DNA from: Euphorbia lathyris
Taxonomy: Eukaryota; Streptophyta; Magnoliopsida; Malpighiales; Euphorbiaceae
Reading direction: 5' to 3'
Length of the DNA stretch: 64,000 nt
Assembly: GCF_963576675.1 (NCBI RefSeq)
Contig: NC_088916.1
Coordinates: 22,295,501-22,359,500 of the forward strand
The notes under the pieces were generated by a model that was given only the letters and a program-made list of their open reading frames with translations, was not told where the DNA came from and searched no databases. Shown here piece after piece: positions 1 through 11,750 of the stretch (its first letter is position 1; each line of letters begins with the position of its first letter). The translations under genes were made by a program, and so were the position numbers.

Positions 1-944
1 TTACACCTCAAAACTCCTTGCATGCATCAAAATCTAGTGTATCCATAGGTAAATCGACCCCCTGAGTCCATTTTTGGTGTTAGAATTGCAAAATAATGAA
101 CATAGGACCGAGTAATGGAGAGAATAGCAAAAGTGACGAATTTTCTCTCTCTAAACAATTTTTAAAAACTCAAAATCTCACAATAAAACTTATATGTATG
201 CGTAGCTGGAGTTGAGAGCTTCGTTTCGGTCTAAAAATCGTGAGAAATGGTGAAGAAATGAGGAAGAATAGTGTTGATGTTGTTTATGTGAAATGAAGAA
301 GAAGAGCTTCTTCACCTTTCAACAATGGAGTCTGGTATGCAGATCCATTTGTTTAATTTAATATTGTCAAAATTTCCCTATTAGTCCCTACATTTATAAT
401 AGCTTTTAAAAAATTTCTCAAAAGTAATTATACTTTAGTTTTAACTCCTTCTAACTAATTCATTTTAGCAAATAGATTAAATATATATAATTTGGGTATT
501 ACAACTTGAGGGGTAGTTAAGAAATGGAATTGATGGCAGTTATTCGAAGGACACTTACAGTGTAAATAAAAGGTTTTACATCGGAAACATGATCTACACA
601 CAACACACAAATTAAACTAAAAAAGAGCCGAAATTTCAATATTATTCTAGCAATTTTTCTCATTGATGTACTTTGTTTCAAGGATTTTTCACTGCTTATT
701 TATTCAATTCTGGTAAGTTTTTATACGATTTCATACAACTTCTTTCTCAAATTTAATTGTGAGTCAATTGCTAGTTGAATCTTTAGCCTTATCTCAATTC
801 AACTTTTCAACTCAGAATCGTTTATTCTAATTAAATCGTCTTATTTACGGTTTTAATTTCGAATCTTTGAACTTTTTGTCCTTTTAGCTTTTCCACAATT
901 TTAGTTAGAAGTCAGATTATTCTTTTGAAATTGGAAAAAGTACA
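1..944. other. AT-rich intergenic stretch, no gene seen
   Basis: No long open frame, RNA gene or element with clear ends is visible. The sequence is AT-rich with poly-pyrimidine patches. Confidence 0.5.
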
Positions 945-2336
945 AACACGACTAAATTGATTAACAGTGTTAAAAAAATTCAAAATTCAAAAGAGTTAAT
1001 TTTGTCCTTATATTTATTTATTTTATAAATTAACTCTCATTATTATCTAATTATTACAAACAAACCTAAAAATAAAAAATAAAAATCAATTACATCATCT
1101 TCTATATTTCTCTTTAATTTCTTATTTTTCTTCTACTTACTCTTTCTTCTCTTTATTTCTCTCAATTAATTCAACATAAGAGCAATGTATGAGCCGTGTT
1201 CCAATTCCAATATTGCTTCCCGCTAAAATACACAGCCGGTAACGGTCATTGCAAATCCTTTCCGCTAAAAGTCAAGGTCATTTTGTTCACTATGAGCTTC
1301 ATGAATTTATACTTGCTATTATAAATTCGATCACATTTTTCGTTAGAGTATGATAACGGTTCATCACAGTATCAGCACACATAGCTCCCAATCTGCAGCA
1401 TACTGAAAATATTAGAAATATACAAACTTGTTGCAACTTATCTTTACAAAAAAGGCCTAATACATAAATAACCCCCTAAACGTGTCCAAATGTTACAACT
1501 ATCCCCTCCCATTTTCAATTGTAACAACTTACCCCTCAAACTTGTCCAATTGTAACAACTTACCCTTTAAACTTGTCCAATTGTAAAACACAACCCCAAA
1601 TTGCCGACATGGACTGCAATTGAAGAAACACGTGAAATACAAAATCTGCAACGCTCGTGGAGTACGATAATCAGATCTTTGGCGTGATACGAATCCGGAG
1701 AAACTTTTTTACGGTTGCTTCAAATACGGGGTAAAAAAGTTCTTAATTTGGGGTTATGTTTTACAATTGGACAAGTTTAAGGGATAAGTTATTACAATTG
1801 AAAGTTAAGGGGGGCAGTTGCAACATTTGGACAAGTTCAGAGGTTATTTGTGTATTAGGCCTAAAAAAAATAGCTTTAATAACTCTACACATAAAGACCG
1901 ACCAAGACACTCCAAAAAGACCTCCACATATCACTATAAAAAACATTTAACTGTATAGTTATAGTCAAGTTCATACAGCTAACTTTGAAATTCATATTGT
2001 CACCTATTGGATTGGAATGCCTACCTGGGATGTGGTTATTACGAGAGAGCAATTAGGTTAATTAGGGAGATGCAAAGGGAGGGGTTGAATTGATTATAGG
2101 GAGAGAAAAATTAATAAAGAGAAGAATGAGAAAGAAGAAGAAAAATAAAAAATTAAAAAGAAATAGGGAAAATGGTGTAATTGATTTTTATTTTTTATTT
2201 TTGAGTTTGTTTGTGATAATTAGATAATAAGAGGAGTTAATTTATAAAGTAAATAAATATAATGATAAAATTAACTCTTTTCCTTTGACTTATGATTTTT
2301 TTTTTAACATTTTTAGTCAATTTGGTTTGTGTTTGC
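945..2336. mobile_element. Non-autonomous DNA transposon with about 230-bp terminal inverted repeats
   Basis: The left arm (about 945-1170) is repeated inverted at about 2075-2336. Both arms share the run of A/T with AGAGTTAATTT and the terminal ACAAAC/GTTTGT words. No transposase frame lies between them, so it is non-autonomous. Long inverted repeats suggest a Mutator-like element, but I could not fix the ends or a TSD. A second element is nested at 1454-1861. Confidence 0.6.
1454..1861. mobile_element. MULE-type MITE nested in a larger element
   Basis: A 408-bp element starting GGCCTAATAC and ending GTATTAGGCC, with terminal inverted repeats of about 120 bp. The flanking 9-mers TACAAAAAA and TAAAAAAAA differ by one base, as expected for the 9-bp target duplication of Mutator-like elements. 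The less AT-rich centre (about 1610-1720) could be a captured fragment, but no frame supports this. Confidence 0.7.
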
Positions 2337-3089
2337 TAACGAAATGAACCTAAATGTACTATTTTATAAATTTATAAACCACAAGGGTACCGATCGAAAA
2401 TAGATATAACCACAAAATATATTTTTTTTTTTTACTTTTCCCTTTGAGATTTTCATTATAAAATCTGTGGCACGCTGGCATCAATCCGAAAAAGCAGAAA
2501 CATGCTAACACCCCTAAATATATATTCCTCAAAAGCCTTCTCTTGAAATATCCAAAATGTCAATTCCCTATTCTCTATGCCAATTGGCTTACAATTCAAG
2601 CTCTTCCCCTTAGATAGAATTTGATGTTTTCTAAGTGAATTTAGTTACTTTTCCAATTCTTTCTTGCTTTCTTTTCGCAAACCATCAAAGGTTCTTTTTT
2701 TTTTTCTTGAAAGTTGATTTGCCCTATTTTGAAATTACATTTATTAATTTCATTATATAGAGTCAAATCAAAGTTTGATGCATATGTTTGAAGTCTCATT
2801 TACGGAAAATGAGTATATACTTTTGTTTTTGGTGATTTTGAGCATTCTATCATAATGCTTAAAGCATCAAAATAAGGGCATGGTTGGATTTACATATTCC
2901 AAGCTATTGCTACTTAGCATGAATATATTCTCAACCTAAATTTCTGATTTTTAATCATTATTTCTGGCCCTAAGATTGAGAGATCTGCATGTAATTATTA
3001 TTCAAAATACATCCACATCATCCATTCAATCCAATGTTATATATATAAAAAAAAAAAATTAAGAAAGGGAGAGTAGTTACATAAGCAAA
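2337..3089. other. AT-rich stretch without recognised features
   Basis: Homopolymer runs and short pyrimidine-rich patches only. I see no frame, RNA gene or repeat boundary. Confidence 0.5.
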
Positions 3090-3407
3090 AGGTAAATTAC
3101 ACCCGTAGCTACTGAACTTTACCTATTTTAATATTGTGACCATTGAACTTCAATTCTCAACAGTATAACCACTGAACTTTACACTTTTTAACAACGGTAT
3201 CCATTCAACTTAACTAACTCATCAAAATGGCAGTTAACGACCTCAAAATGAAAATATTCAAGAATTAAAGTTGTTTAGAACGACATTTACCATGAAACCA
3301 CATTTTTTATTTTCCAAAATCACCTTTTTTGGAGATTTCTCTCTCTAAAATTCAACTCTTTCTCCTAATCAAACAACACTTAAATAACCTCAAAACAAAA
3401 ATTTTCT
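3090..3407. mobile_element. Left half of a MULE-like MITE, right half missing
   Basis: It begins GGTAAATTACACCCGTAG and resembles the arms of the elements at 27836-28215 and 44857-45346, including the shared internal CTCTCTCTAAA and AACACTTAAATAACCTCAAA words. The matching right arm is absent; a gypsy LTR remnant begins where it should continue. Confidence 0.5.
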
Positions 3408-3835
3408 GATACAGATTGGTCCCGATATGAGGATTTTAATTTTAAATCCACAAAGAACTTTCTTCTCAAACCTATACTTGAAGGAGTTAATCCCAAGTAT
3501 ATAAGGAAAGCTCTCAACAATGGAGACTAGAAATTCATATTCATCAAAAGTCATGTTTCATTACAAATAAAAGAGTTTATATACTCTCTTCTAGGTTAAG
3601 TACAGATACTAAAATGCTTCCACGAGGGCTACAAAAAATTAAAGGACCTTAGGGATAGAATAGGGATAAGTAAATAAAAGGATAGAAAGGAAAATAAGAC
3701 TAATGACAGAACAATAAATAAAAAGGTTTCAGCTCTTGTCCCCTTAATCCAGCTTGAAGAAGAAGTCATCTCAATGGACCTTGCACGCCATACCATATAA
3801 CCCACACATCGTGTGAGTCCAGTTTCAAGTCTGAT
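3408..3835 (-). mobile_element. Ty3/gypsy LTR and 3'-end remnant
   Basis: Similar in order to 53576-54000, the 3' LTR of the gypsy element in the nest. Shared words are an early TTTTAAT..AAACC region, a stretch around AAGCTCTCAATGGAG, TTTAAATACTCTC and a degenerate polypurine-tract copy. After the tract, two decayed core-like words (about 3784 and 3803) sit where the intact element has its 13-bp cores. It therefore looks like an old relative of that element. Confidence 0.5.
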
Positions 3836-4008
3836 TAATAAAAGGTGAGTTTTGTTTTATGTGTAATTTTATGTTCTTACGATCCTTCAACTTCTAGCAT
3901 TCTACCATCCAATAAGACTTTTCTTTTACTGAAAAAACTTTATCATCCGTTAATGATGTTGAAATAGTATCATCCAGTGAATCCTAGACTTAAAATTGTA
4001 CTAGTTTG
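3836..4008. mobile_element. Left part of a hAT-like element split by the Copia insertion
   Basis: Resembles the hAT-like element of the FT intron around 26690-26830. Its continuation is at 9624-10003, on the other side of the Copia element at 4009-9618. The two parts join through the Copia target duplication GTTTG (4004-4008 and 9619-9623). Confidence 0.55.
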
Positions 4009-4420
4009 TGTTAAAATATTAAATAAAATAAACTTAATTTATAATAAAAATAAAATAAATTTAATTATTAATGTGTATGTGAAAGCATAGAAAAACATGT
4101 GATGATGGGTAGAGAAAAAATAAAAAAAATCAATAAATGTCATTGACTAGTTTAGATGTGGGTATACATCCACGTTGATGTTCTCAAATTGGAAGAAAAA
4201 TGTTATACTATATATAAGAGTTAGTTTATTGTAATTTGATGGTATGTATGGTGAGAAAGATAAGAAAGTTTGATTGAGTGCATTGTCTTCTTCCATTTTT
4301 CATTTTTTTTCTAGTTTCTTTTTTCATGAATTAATAGTCCTCAAAATTATATGTTTGGTCATCACAAATTATAACTCAATCCTTACCTCATAATAATTCC
4401 AGTCCCTCTAATTTTCAACA
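4009..4420 (+). repeat. 5' LTR of the Copia element
   Basis: TGTT...AACA, 412 bp, near-identical to 9189-9618. The 3' copy carries an extra tandem copy of about 13 bp around TGTGATGATGGG. The low divergence suggests a fairly recent insertion. Confidence 0.95.
4211..4218 (+). promoter_or_regulatory. Candidate TATA box in the Copia LTR
   Basis: TATATAAG lies in the middle of the LTR, with about 200 bp left for R and U5. The same site is kept in the 3' LTR. It is inferred from position and sequence only. Confidence 0.5.
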
Positions 4421-4423
4421 AAG

Positions 4424-4436
4424 TGGTATCAGAGCC
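4424..4436 (+). promoter_or_regulatory. Primer binding site (initiator tRNA-Met)
   Basis: TGGTATCAGAGCC starts 3 nt after the LTR end. This is the standard plant Copia PBS, complementary to the 3' end of initiator tRNA-Met. Confidence 0.9.
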
Positions 4437-4479
4437 ATATTACGAGAGTCAATCTTTCGCCAAACAGACCCTATAAAAA

Positions 4480-5519
4480 ATGTCAGACGGTCTCAAACTT
4501 CCTTATCAATACCCCCAGCTCACCAAAACCAATTATTCAAGTTGGTGTATTCGAATGAAGGCGTTACTCGGATGTCAAGATGTCTGGGATATTATCGAAA
4601 AATGCTACGTAGTCCCAGGCAATGAGGCAGCGTTGACACATGAAGAAAAAGATACTCTGCAAAAAAATCGCAAAAGCGATCAAAAGGCGCTTACTCTCAT
4701 CCATCAAGGTTTCGATGAATTAATGTTCGAGAAAGTAGCCGAAGCTACCACCGCCAAACAAGCGTGGGAAATCCTACGAGTTTCTCTTCAAGGGGAGGAG
4801 AAAGTTAAAAAAGTTCGTTTGCAAATGCTGAGAGGAGAATTTGAGACGATGAGGATGAAAGAGACGGAGGCCATTAGTGATTACTCATCCCGAGTAAAAT
4901 CTGTCGTAAATCAGATACGGCAGTATGGAGAAAAAATTGAAGAGTCCAGAATTGTTGAAAAAATTATGCGATCACTACTACCAAAATTTGATTATATAAT
5001 GGTGGCTATGGAGGAGTCTAGAGACATCAGCGAAATGTCAGTTGACGAAGTTGTAGGGTCATTACAAGCACGCGAGGAGCGGTTTGAGAAACGAAGAGAA
5101 GACTCTGCAGAACAAGTCTTAGCAACAAAGACTGTGTTTAAAAATGGCAAAAGTAGTCAGTCCGGCAGAGGACGTGGAAGAGGTCGAGGAGGAAATGGTA
5201 GAGGACGAGGACGTGGCAGAAGTCAAGGCAAAAATGAAAACGACAACAACAACAATGACAGAAGCACTCAATTCACCAGAGGCAGAGGAAGAGGTCGAGG
5301 ACGCGGTCAAGGAAGAGGAAACTGGAGGCCGAATGAAGGACGCGACAAGTCCAATATTCAGTGTTATAATTGCTCCAAGTATGGTCACTACGCGGTAGAA
5401 TGTTGGAGTCTGCCTAAGGAGGTAGAGGAGACTGCCAATAATATTCAAGATGAGGAAGTAACTGGCACTGTGTTACTTACCTACGAAGGTGAAGAAAATC
5501 GCGAAAATAATATATGGTA
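4480..5519 (+). pseudogene. Copia gag (nucleocapsid/capsid), 3' end cut by a MITE
   Basis: An open frame from ATG at 4480 encodes a typical Copia gag: an N-terminal region beginning MSDGLKLPYQYP, a helical capsid-like UBN2-type domain to about residue 205, an Arg/Gly-rich linker of GRGRGRG repeats (about 228-285), and a CCHC zinc knuckle CYNCSKYGHYAVEC at about 294-307. The knuckle fits RNA packaging. The frame runs on into the Emigrant MITE and stops at 5536-5538, so gag is separated from protease. In an intact relative, gag and pol would form one polyprotein. Known: this architecture is standard for plant Copia. Inferred: this copy would make only a truncated Gag. Confidence 0.9.
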
Positions 5520-6109
5520 CAGTAAAACTTCTATATAGGAATACACTTGGGACCGAACTATTTGTATAACAATTGGGAGGTTATTACTAAATAGAGTTTG
5601 GTATAATAAAAAATTTCAACACATATAATTTTAAATTTTAAATAATACCACTTGAAATTGGTTAAGATTATCATAGGCATACATGGTTTATATATAATGT
5701 ATAACAATAGACATTAATGGAATAAATTAAATATTTAGAATTTCAATTTAGAGTTTAGGTTTTCAATATATAGATAATTGAAAGAGTTTTATGGGAAAAA
5801 TATAAACATCAATGAGAATACTAAATATTTATAATTTCAAGTTGTAATTTGGGTTTCCAACTCGTAAATAATTTCAATAGTTTTTTTTAATATTTTATGA
5901 TTTAGTTTGAATTCTTAATATATACATATAAATATATAATTATTACTATATGGAGGCAAAATTTCTAAAGGTGGGACTTGAAAAGTGTATAACAAATAAC
6001 GTTTGGGAGGTTATTCCTATTTATAACTGACCCAAGTTGGGACCAAGTTTTTTTATAACAAAATAGAGGTTATTCCTATATAGAGTATTCATATATAGAG
6101 GTTTTACTG
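5520..6109. mobile_element. Emigrant/pogo-type MITE inserted in the Copia gag-pol frame
   Basis: A 590-bp element starting CAGTAAAACTTCTATATAGG and ending with its inverted copy at TTTTACTG, flanked by TA on both sides. TIRs of the CAGTAAAACCTCTATA type with a TA target are known from Emigrant (pogo/mariner) elements. The insertion splits the codon for the residue just before the protease active-site region. A 122-bp relative is at 28537-28658. Confidence 0.9.
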
Positions 6110-9100
6110 TATCTTGACAATGCGGCAAGTAACCATATGTGTGGTGACAAGAAGATGTTTGTGGAGCTCTATGAATCCGTTCGCGGTAATGTTGTATTTG
6201 GAGATTCCTCCAAGGTTCCTATTACAGGCAAAGGAACAATTCTTATTCGGCTCAAAAATGGCGCTCACAAGTTTATTGATAATGTTTATTATGTTCCTAA
6301 CATGAAAAGAAATATTTTGAGTTTGGGACAATTACTGGAGAAAAATTATGAAGTTCACATGGTGGATCGGAAACTACTCCTGTTGAATGAGAAAAATGAG
6401 TTGATTGCACGAGTACCCATGGCGAAAAACAGAATGTTCACAATTAACATTCAGACGGACGTGGCCAAATGTTTGAAAGCTTGTGTGTAATGTCCCCTCT
6501 GGCTTTGGAAGTTACGATACGGGCATCTCAATTTTGGAGGACTGAAGTTGTTGGGACAGAAGCAGATGGTAAACGGATTGCCTCATATTGACCAGCCTCA
6601 TCAACTGTGTGAAGGATGTCTTGTTGGAAAACAATTCAGAACCAGTTTTCCAAAGGAGTCCATGTCAAGAGCAAAGGCACCACTTGAGCTAGTTCACACA
6701 GATGTGTGTGGACCGATCACTCCACAGTCGCTGGGTAAAAATAAATATTTTCTACTTTTCATTGATGATTATAGTAGAAAAACTTGGGTGTATTTTTTGA
6801 AGGAAAAATCAGAAGTTTTTGAGACATTTAAAAAATTCAAAGCCCAAGTGGAGAAAGAAAGTGGCCATTTTATTAAGGCACTCAGATCAGACAGAGGCGG
6901 TGAATACACATCCATCTCTTTCAAGCAATTTTGTGAAAAGCATGGAATCTGTTATTTCCTTTCAGTCCCCAGATCACCACAACAAAATGGCGTAGTAGAA
7001 AGAAAGAACAGAACGGTGCTCAACATGGTGAGGAGCATGTTAAAAAGCAAAAATTTACCGAAGGAGTTATGGGCCGAAGCAGTAGACTATGCTATCTACC
7101 TGTTGAACAGATCGCCAACTGTCAGTGTTTGGGATCAAACTCCACAAGAAGCATGGAGCGAAATAAAACCCAGTATTTCTCATTTGCGTGTTTTTGGCAG
7201 TGTTGCTCATGTCCATGTACCGGATGAAGAATGCAAGAAGTTAGATGATAAAAGCAAGAAATATTTGTTTGTGGGCTATTCAAAACATTCCAAAGGGTAC
7301 AAAATGTTCGATCCTCAGACTCAGAAAATCATCATCAATAAAGATGTCACCATTGATGAAGAAGCAGTTTGGGACTGGACCGATGAGAAAGAAAACAGCT
7401 ACAGTTTTTATCCTTTCATGGATGAAGACAATGATCAGGAAGAACCAGCCACAATCACAGCTACAACACCAGCAACCAGTTCGACATCAGCAAGCTCATC
7501 CAGTTTGAGTTCATCCTCGAGTAATGAAGACAGTTCAGATGAACATCCGCCCGGAAAGCCTAAAAAGTTCATACCTATTAAAGATCTTTATGATGTAACA
7601 AGAAATCTCGATGATGAATTAACTCTTTATTGTCATTTTGTTAATGATGAACCAACAGATCCAGAAGAAGCAATGAAAGATGAAAAATGGAGAAAAGCCA
7701 TGGAAGAGGAGATTCATTCGATTGAGAAAAATAAAACATGGGAGCTGACGTCACTTCTGGGCGGTTAAAAACCCATTGGAGTTAAATGGGTGTTCAAAGC
7801 AAAGAAAGATGCAAACGGTGAAATCGTCCGACATAAAGCAAGACTGGTGGCAAAAGGGTTCAGTCAACGACTCGGAATTGACTACAATGAAGTTTTTGCT
7901 CCTGTTGCCAGAATGGAGAGTATCAGGCTGATAATTTCTGTAGCTGCTCAACACGGGTGGAGAATCCATCAAATGGACGTGAAATCCGCATTTCTCAACG
8001 GATATCTAGAAGAGGAAATTTATATCCAGCAACCACCTGGTATGTTATGAAAGGTCAAGAAGATAAAGTGCTAAAATTGAAAAAGGCACTTTATGGTCTT
8101 AAGCAAGCACCACGAGCCTGGAACAGTCGCATTGACAAATATTTTCAAGAAAATGGTTTTGTCAAATGCCTACATGAATATGCCCTGTATGCAAAGGTGA
8201 AAAATGGAGATATGTTACTTGTTTGTTTGTATGTGGATGATCTCATTTTTACAGTGAACAATCCTAAGATGTTTGAAGAGTTCAAGAAGACAGTGGCTCG
8301 TGAGTTCGAGATGACTGACATTGGTCTAATGTCATATTATCTTGGCATTGAAGTGAAGTAGAATGACGGCGGAATTTTTATTTCTCAAAGTGGTTTTGCG
8401 AATGAGATCTTAAAAAAGTTCAAGATGGAAAATTGTAATTCCGTCAGCACACCAGTCGAATGTGGAATCAAGTTGACGAAAGATGAAGGTGGAGACAGAG
8501 TCAATCCGACATTATTCCAAAGCTTGGTCGGAAGTCTCAGATATTTGACGTGTACGAGACCGGATATTCTTTATGCAGTCGGCTTAGTAAGTCGATACAT
8601 GGAAGCCCCAACGGTGTCACATTGGAATGCAGCAAAAAGAATTCTCTGTTACGTGAAAGGTACAACTAATTTGGGATTACATTATTCAAAAACTTACGAT
8701 TTCAAATTAGTTGGGTACAGTGATAGTGACTGGGCCGGTGACAAGGATGACCGAAAAAGTACAACTGGTTTTGTATTTTTTCTAGGTGATACTGCATTTA
8801 CATGGAGTTCAAAAAAGCAGGCAATTGTGACGCTATCAACCTGTGAAGCTGAATATATTGCTGCAACCTCATGTATCTGTCATGCAATTTGGCTCCGAAA
8901 ATTGCTAAAAGAATTTCAAATGAGTCAAAATGATCCAACATAGACTTTTTATCGATAACAAGTCTGCATTGACATTAGCTAAAAATCCAGTGTTCCATGA
9001 CCGGAGTAAACACATTGATACACGGTATCATTTTATTCGTGAGTGTATTGAGCAAAGGGAGGTGACACTGAAGTACGTGAAGACACAAGATCAGATTGCA

Positions 9101-9175
9101 GATATTTTCACGAAGCCGCTGAAGTATGTTGTGTTCAGTCATTTGAGAGCTCAACTGGGAGTCATAAAAAATTAA
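6110..9175 (+). pseudogene. Copia pol (protease end, integrase, RT, RNase H), multiply broken
   Basis: The frame resumes after the MITE with the residues downstream of the protease active site. A pre-integrase region follows, then the integrase core (HTDVCGP near 6690, RSDRGGEY near 6885, QQNGVVERKNR near 6985), reverse transcriptase ([10 protein letters not shown] near 7975, YVDDLIF near 8230) and RNase H (YSDSDWAGD near 8720, STCEAEYIA near 8850). Breaks: in-frame stops at 6488 and 7766; a one-base loss near 8040; a TAG at 8359; a frameshift near 8941. All domains are otherwise in the normal Copia order and well conserved. The damage is small compared with the near-identical LTRs, so inactivation was recent or the copy was mobilised in trans. 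Confidence 0.93.
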
Positions 9176-9177
9176 GT

Positions 9178-9188
9178 TTAAGGGGAGA
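9178..9188 (+). promoter_or_regulatory. Polypurine tract of the Copia element
   Basis: TTAAGGGGAGA immediately precedes the 3' LTR, the expected place for plus-strand priming. Confidence 0.85.
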
Positions 9189-9618
9189 TGTTAAAATATT
9201 AAATAAAATAAACTTAATTTATAATAAAAATAAAATAAATTTAATTATTAATGTGTATGTGAAAGCATAGAAAAACATGTGATGATGGGTTGTGATGATG
9301 GGTAGAGAAAAAACAAAAAAAAAAAAATCAATAAATGCCATTGACTAGTTTAGATGTGGGTATACATCCACGTTGATGTTTCTCAAATTGGAAGAAAAAT
9401 GTTATACTATATATAAGAGTTAGTTTATTGTAATTTGATGGTATGTATGGTGAGAAAGATAAAAAAGTTTGATTGAGTGCATTGTCTTCTCTCATTTTTC
9501 ATTTTTTTCTAGTTTCTTTTTTCGTGAATTAATAGTCCTCAAAATTATATGTTTAGTCATCACAAATTATAACTCAATCCTTACCTCATAATAATTCCAG
9601 TCCCTCTAATTTTCAACA
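9189..9618 (+). repeat. 3' LTR of the Copia element
   Basis: 430 bp, TGTT...AACA, followed by the target duplication GTTTG (9619-9623). It differs from the 5' LTR by an internal tandem duplication and a few single bases. Confidence 0.95.
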
Positions 9619-9623
9619 GTTTG

Positions 9624-10003
9624 TATGTTCTTCCGCAATAATTATATGACTAAATTTGTAACTCACGTCTATTATTGTTAAGAGATAAGTCGTGAAATAA
9701 ATTTTGAAGCCTCTTGTTGTGCTATTGTTGTTAAGAGACAATGGCTAACAAAAAAATTAGACAATTTGTGTTATTGTTATCGATTTTCAATTCTATTTAG
9801 TAGAGTGCATTCTTGTTTTTTTTTATATATGATTACTATTAAATTCAGACGTGATATAATAATTATTTACAGACATAATTTTTCAACAATTGAAATTAGT
9901 TTTGAATTTTATAAACAAAAAATAAAACTTTTTTTTGGATTGGAGACCTTTTAAACACGTGGTCCTAGACGGCCCCTATACGGCTTCCCCTGGAGCCTGC
10001 CTA
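9624..10003. mobile_element. Right part of the split hAT-like element
   Basis: Matches about 26830-27222 in word order, including TTGTTGTGCTATTGTT, TAGT(A)GAGTGCATTCTT and the C/G-rich end (GGTCCTAGACGGCCCC...CCCTGGAGC). The ends resemble the hAT family at 17006-18545. Confidence 0.55.
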
Positions 10004-10144
10004 GAAAAATCAAATTGATTTTTTTTTATAGAAATTGGGACGAGACAGAACTAGGGCGGAGTGAGCACCCATGGCCCAAGAACTGTCAAACCCGCAATAT
10101 ATTAAAAAAAGGAAAAAGTGAATGTTTGAACAAAATGAGAGGAA

Positions 10145-11309
10145 CACTACAAGAATTCAAGCTTGTTGCGACAATTTAATTTGTCAAAATAAGTTATATT
10201 TTTGTCATAAGAAACTTCTTGTTACAAAGTGTTTTGTCACCATCCTAGTCACAATAAGCCCGTCTTAATAAGTTTTTAGTGACAAAATTATATTACCTCA
10301 TAATTAGTTTTTAATTATTATTACAACTATAATTTGTCATTAATCTAGCTATTATGACAAAATTTAAATAACCGTGAAATATGATATATGCAAATGCCCA
10401 TTGGGCTTGGGGCTTGGTACAACACAGACCCAACCCGCTAAAATCGTATATTAAGACCTGACACAGATCCACATGCAAATGCCCATTGGGCTTGCAGCGT
10501 GTACAACACAGGCCCAAGCCGCCATGTGTTTTTAATTCTACAAATTTATGAGGTTGCCAGGACTCGAACCCTCGACCGTTTGGTCCAAGCAACTCTAATA
10601 CCATGTCATGAAACCGTTTGAACTAAAAGTTCAAGATGATTAAGGCTTAATCGTATATCTTATATCAATCTCTGGCACATTCTAATCCCCAAATAAATAT
10701 GAAAATTTGTAAATTGATTTCCGAAACAATAGATTAGTCTAATTTGATAAATATTACTGTCATAATTTGGTTTTGCTTTTTCATTTTTTTACTAATTGTA
10801 ATTTTGTCATAATAAGTACATTAATTGCGAAAACAGTTATTTTATCGTATGAATGTTTCGTTACATCTTTATATATTTATGACAAAAATGACGTGGCAAT
10901 TTGTTTTTATCATAATACGTATTAAGTTCTACTTTCTTGTGATAAATATTTCGACAAACTATTTTTTTCTCACGATTTCTTTTGTTTTTTTTACATTTTC
11001 TTACTAATTATTATTTGATCACAATAAATACATTAGTTGTGATAAAAAAAAAATTTTACGTATGAATTTTTGTCACAACCTTATGTATTTATGACAAAAA
11101 TGTGTGACAATTTTTTTTTGTCATAATATTGATTGACTGGTGCTTTATTGTGATAAATATTTGGACGAAACATTATTTTGTTATAATTTTGTTTGGAATT
11201 TTCACATTTTTTTACTAATTATTTTTTTCTTACAATAAGTACATTAATTGTGACAAAAATTATTTTGTCAGACGAATTTTTGTCACAATATTAGATATTT
11301 GTTGTAAGG
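10145..11309. mobile_element. CACTA-like non-autonomous element
   Basis: Begins CACTACAAGAATTCAAGC, the hallmark end of CACTA (En/Spm) elements, and ends in a degenerate TTTGTTGTAAGGA. Between the ends, many short copies of TTTTGTCA or TGTGACAAAA occur in both orientations, as expected for subterminal transposase-binding repeats. No transposase is present and the right end is decayed. Confidence 0.55.
10481..10675 (-). mobile_element. SINE-like repeat with a tRNA-like head
   Basis: On the minus strand, GGTATTAGAGTT followed by GAGGGTTCGAGTCCTGG resembles Pol III A and B boxes. A diverged relative flanks the hAT element at 33677-34322 (see 34323-34500), sharing GTACAACACAG, the B-box region and the ATCTTATAT(C/T)AATCTCT end. 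No TSD was established. Confidence 0.45.
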
Positions 11310-11750
11310 AGAACAAACAAAAAGAAGAGGGGAGGAAAAAAATCAAATTGATTAACTTTATTATATATTGAACATGATTTGTTTGAATATATAGCATATA
11401 AAAATATAATTAATGATTTTGCTTAAAAAAATATAAAAATAACTATTTTTACTTGATTATTTATTAAATAATCAAATTTAGAATATTATACTTTTCGTTT
11501 AATTAGACAAATTTTTTAAATTATGCACTAGGTTTTTCATTTTATTTCATATTTAATTAATTTGAGATTTAAAAAAAAAAATAAAAAATAAAAAAAGAAT
11601 GAAGATGTAGATAGAGCATTTGTCGTGCATGGAACTTCCACAAAAGGCAGCCACTTACGTAAATAAATTTACTCCACCATGAATCAGAATTTCGCTTTGA
11701 TAAAGCAAAGTCCGACAGCGATTGACAAAGATTATATATATATATATATA
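11310..11750. other. AT-rich spacer ending in (TA)n
   Basis: No gene or element ends seen. It ends in a (TA)n tract into which the hAT element at 11751 is inserted. Confidence 0.5.

Larger units (their letters stand above)
4009..9618 (+). mobile_element. Ty1/Copia LTR retrotransposon, structurally complete, genes broken
   Basis: LTRs of 412 and 430 bp begin TGTT and end AACA and are flanked by the 5-bp duplication GTTTG. A methionine-initiator-tRNA-type primer binding site follows the 5' LTR and a polypurine tract precedes the 3' LTR. The order gag, protease, integrase, reverse transcriptase, RNase H is that of Copia. An Emigrant-type MITE splits the gag-protease junction, and pol has nonsense codons and frameshifts, so the copy cannot move by itself. 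Confidence 0.95.

Noticed and set aside
3140..3300. Start of a host gene suggested by less AT-rich words
   Set aside because: The words recur in two other MITE copies in the window, so this is transposon sequence.
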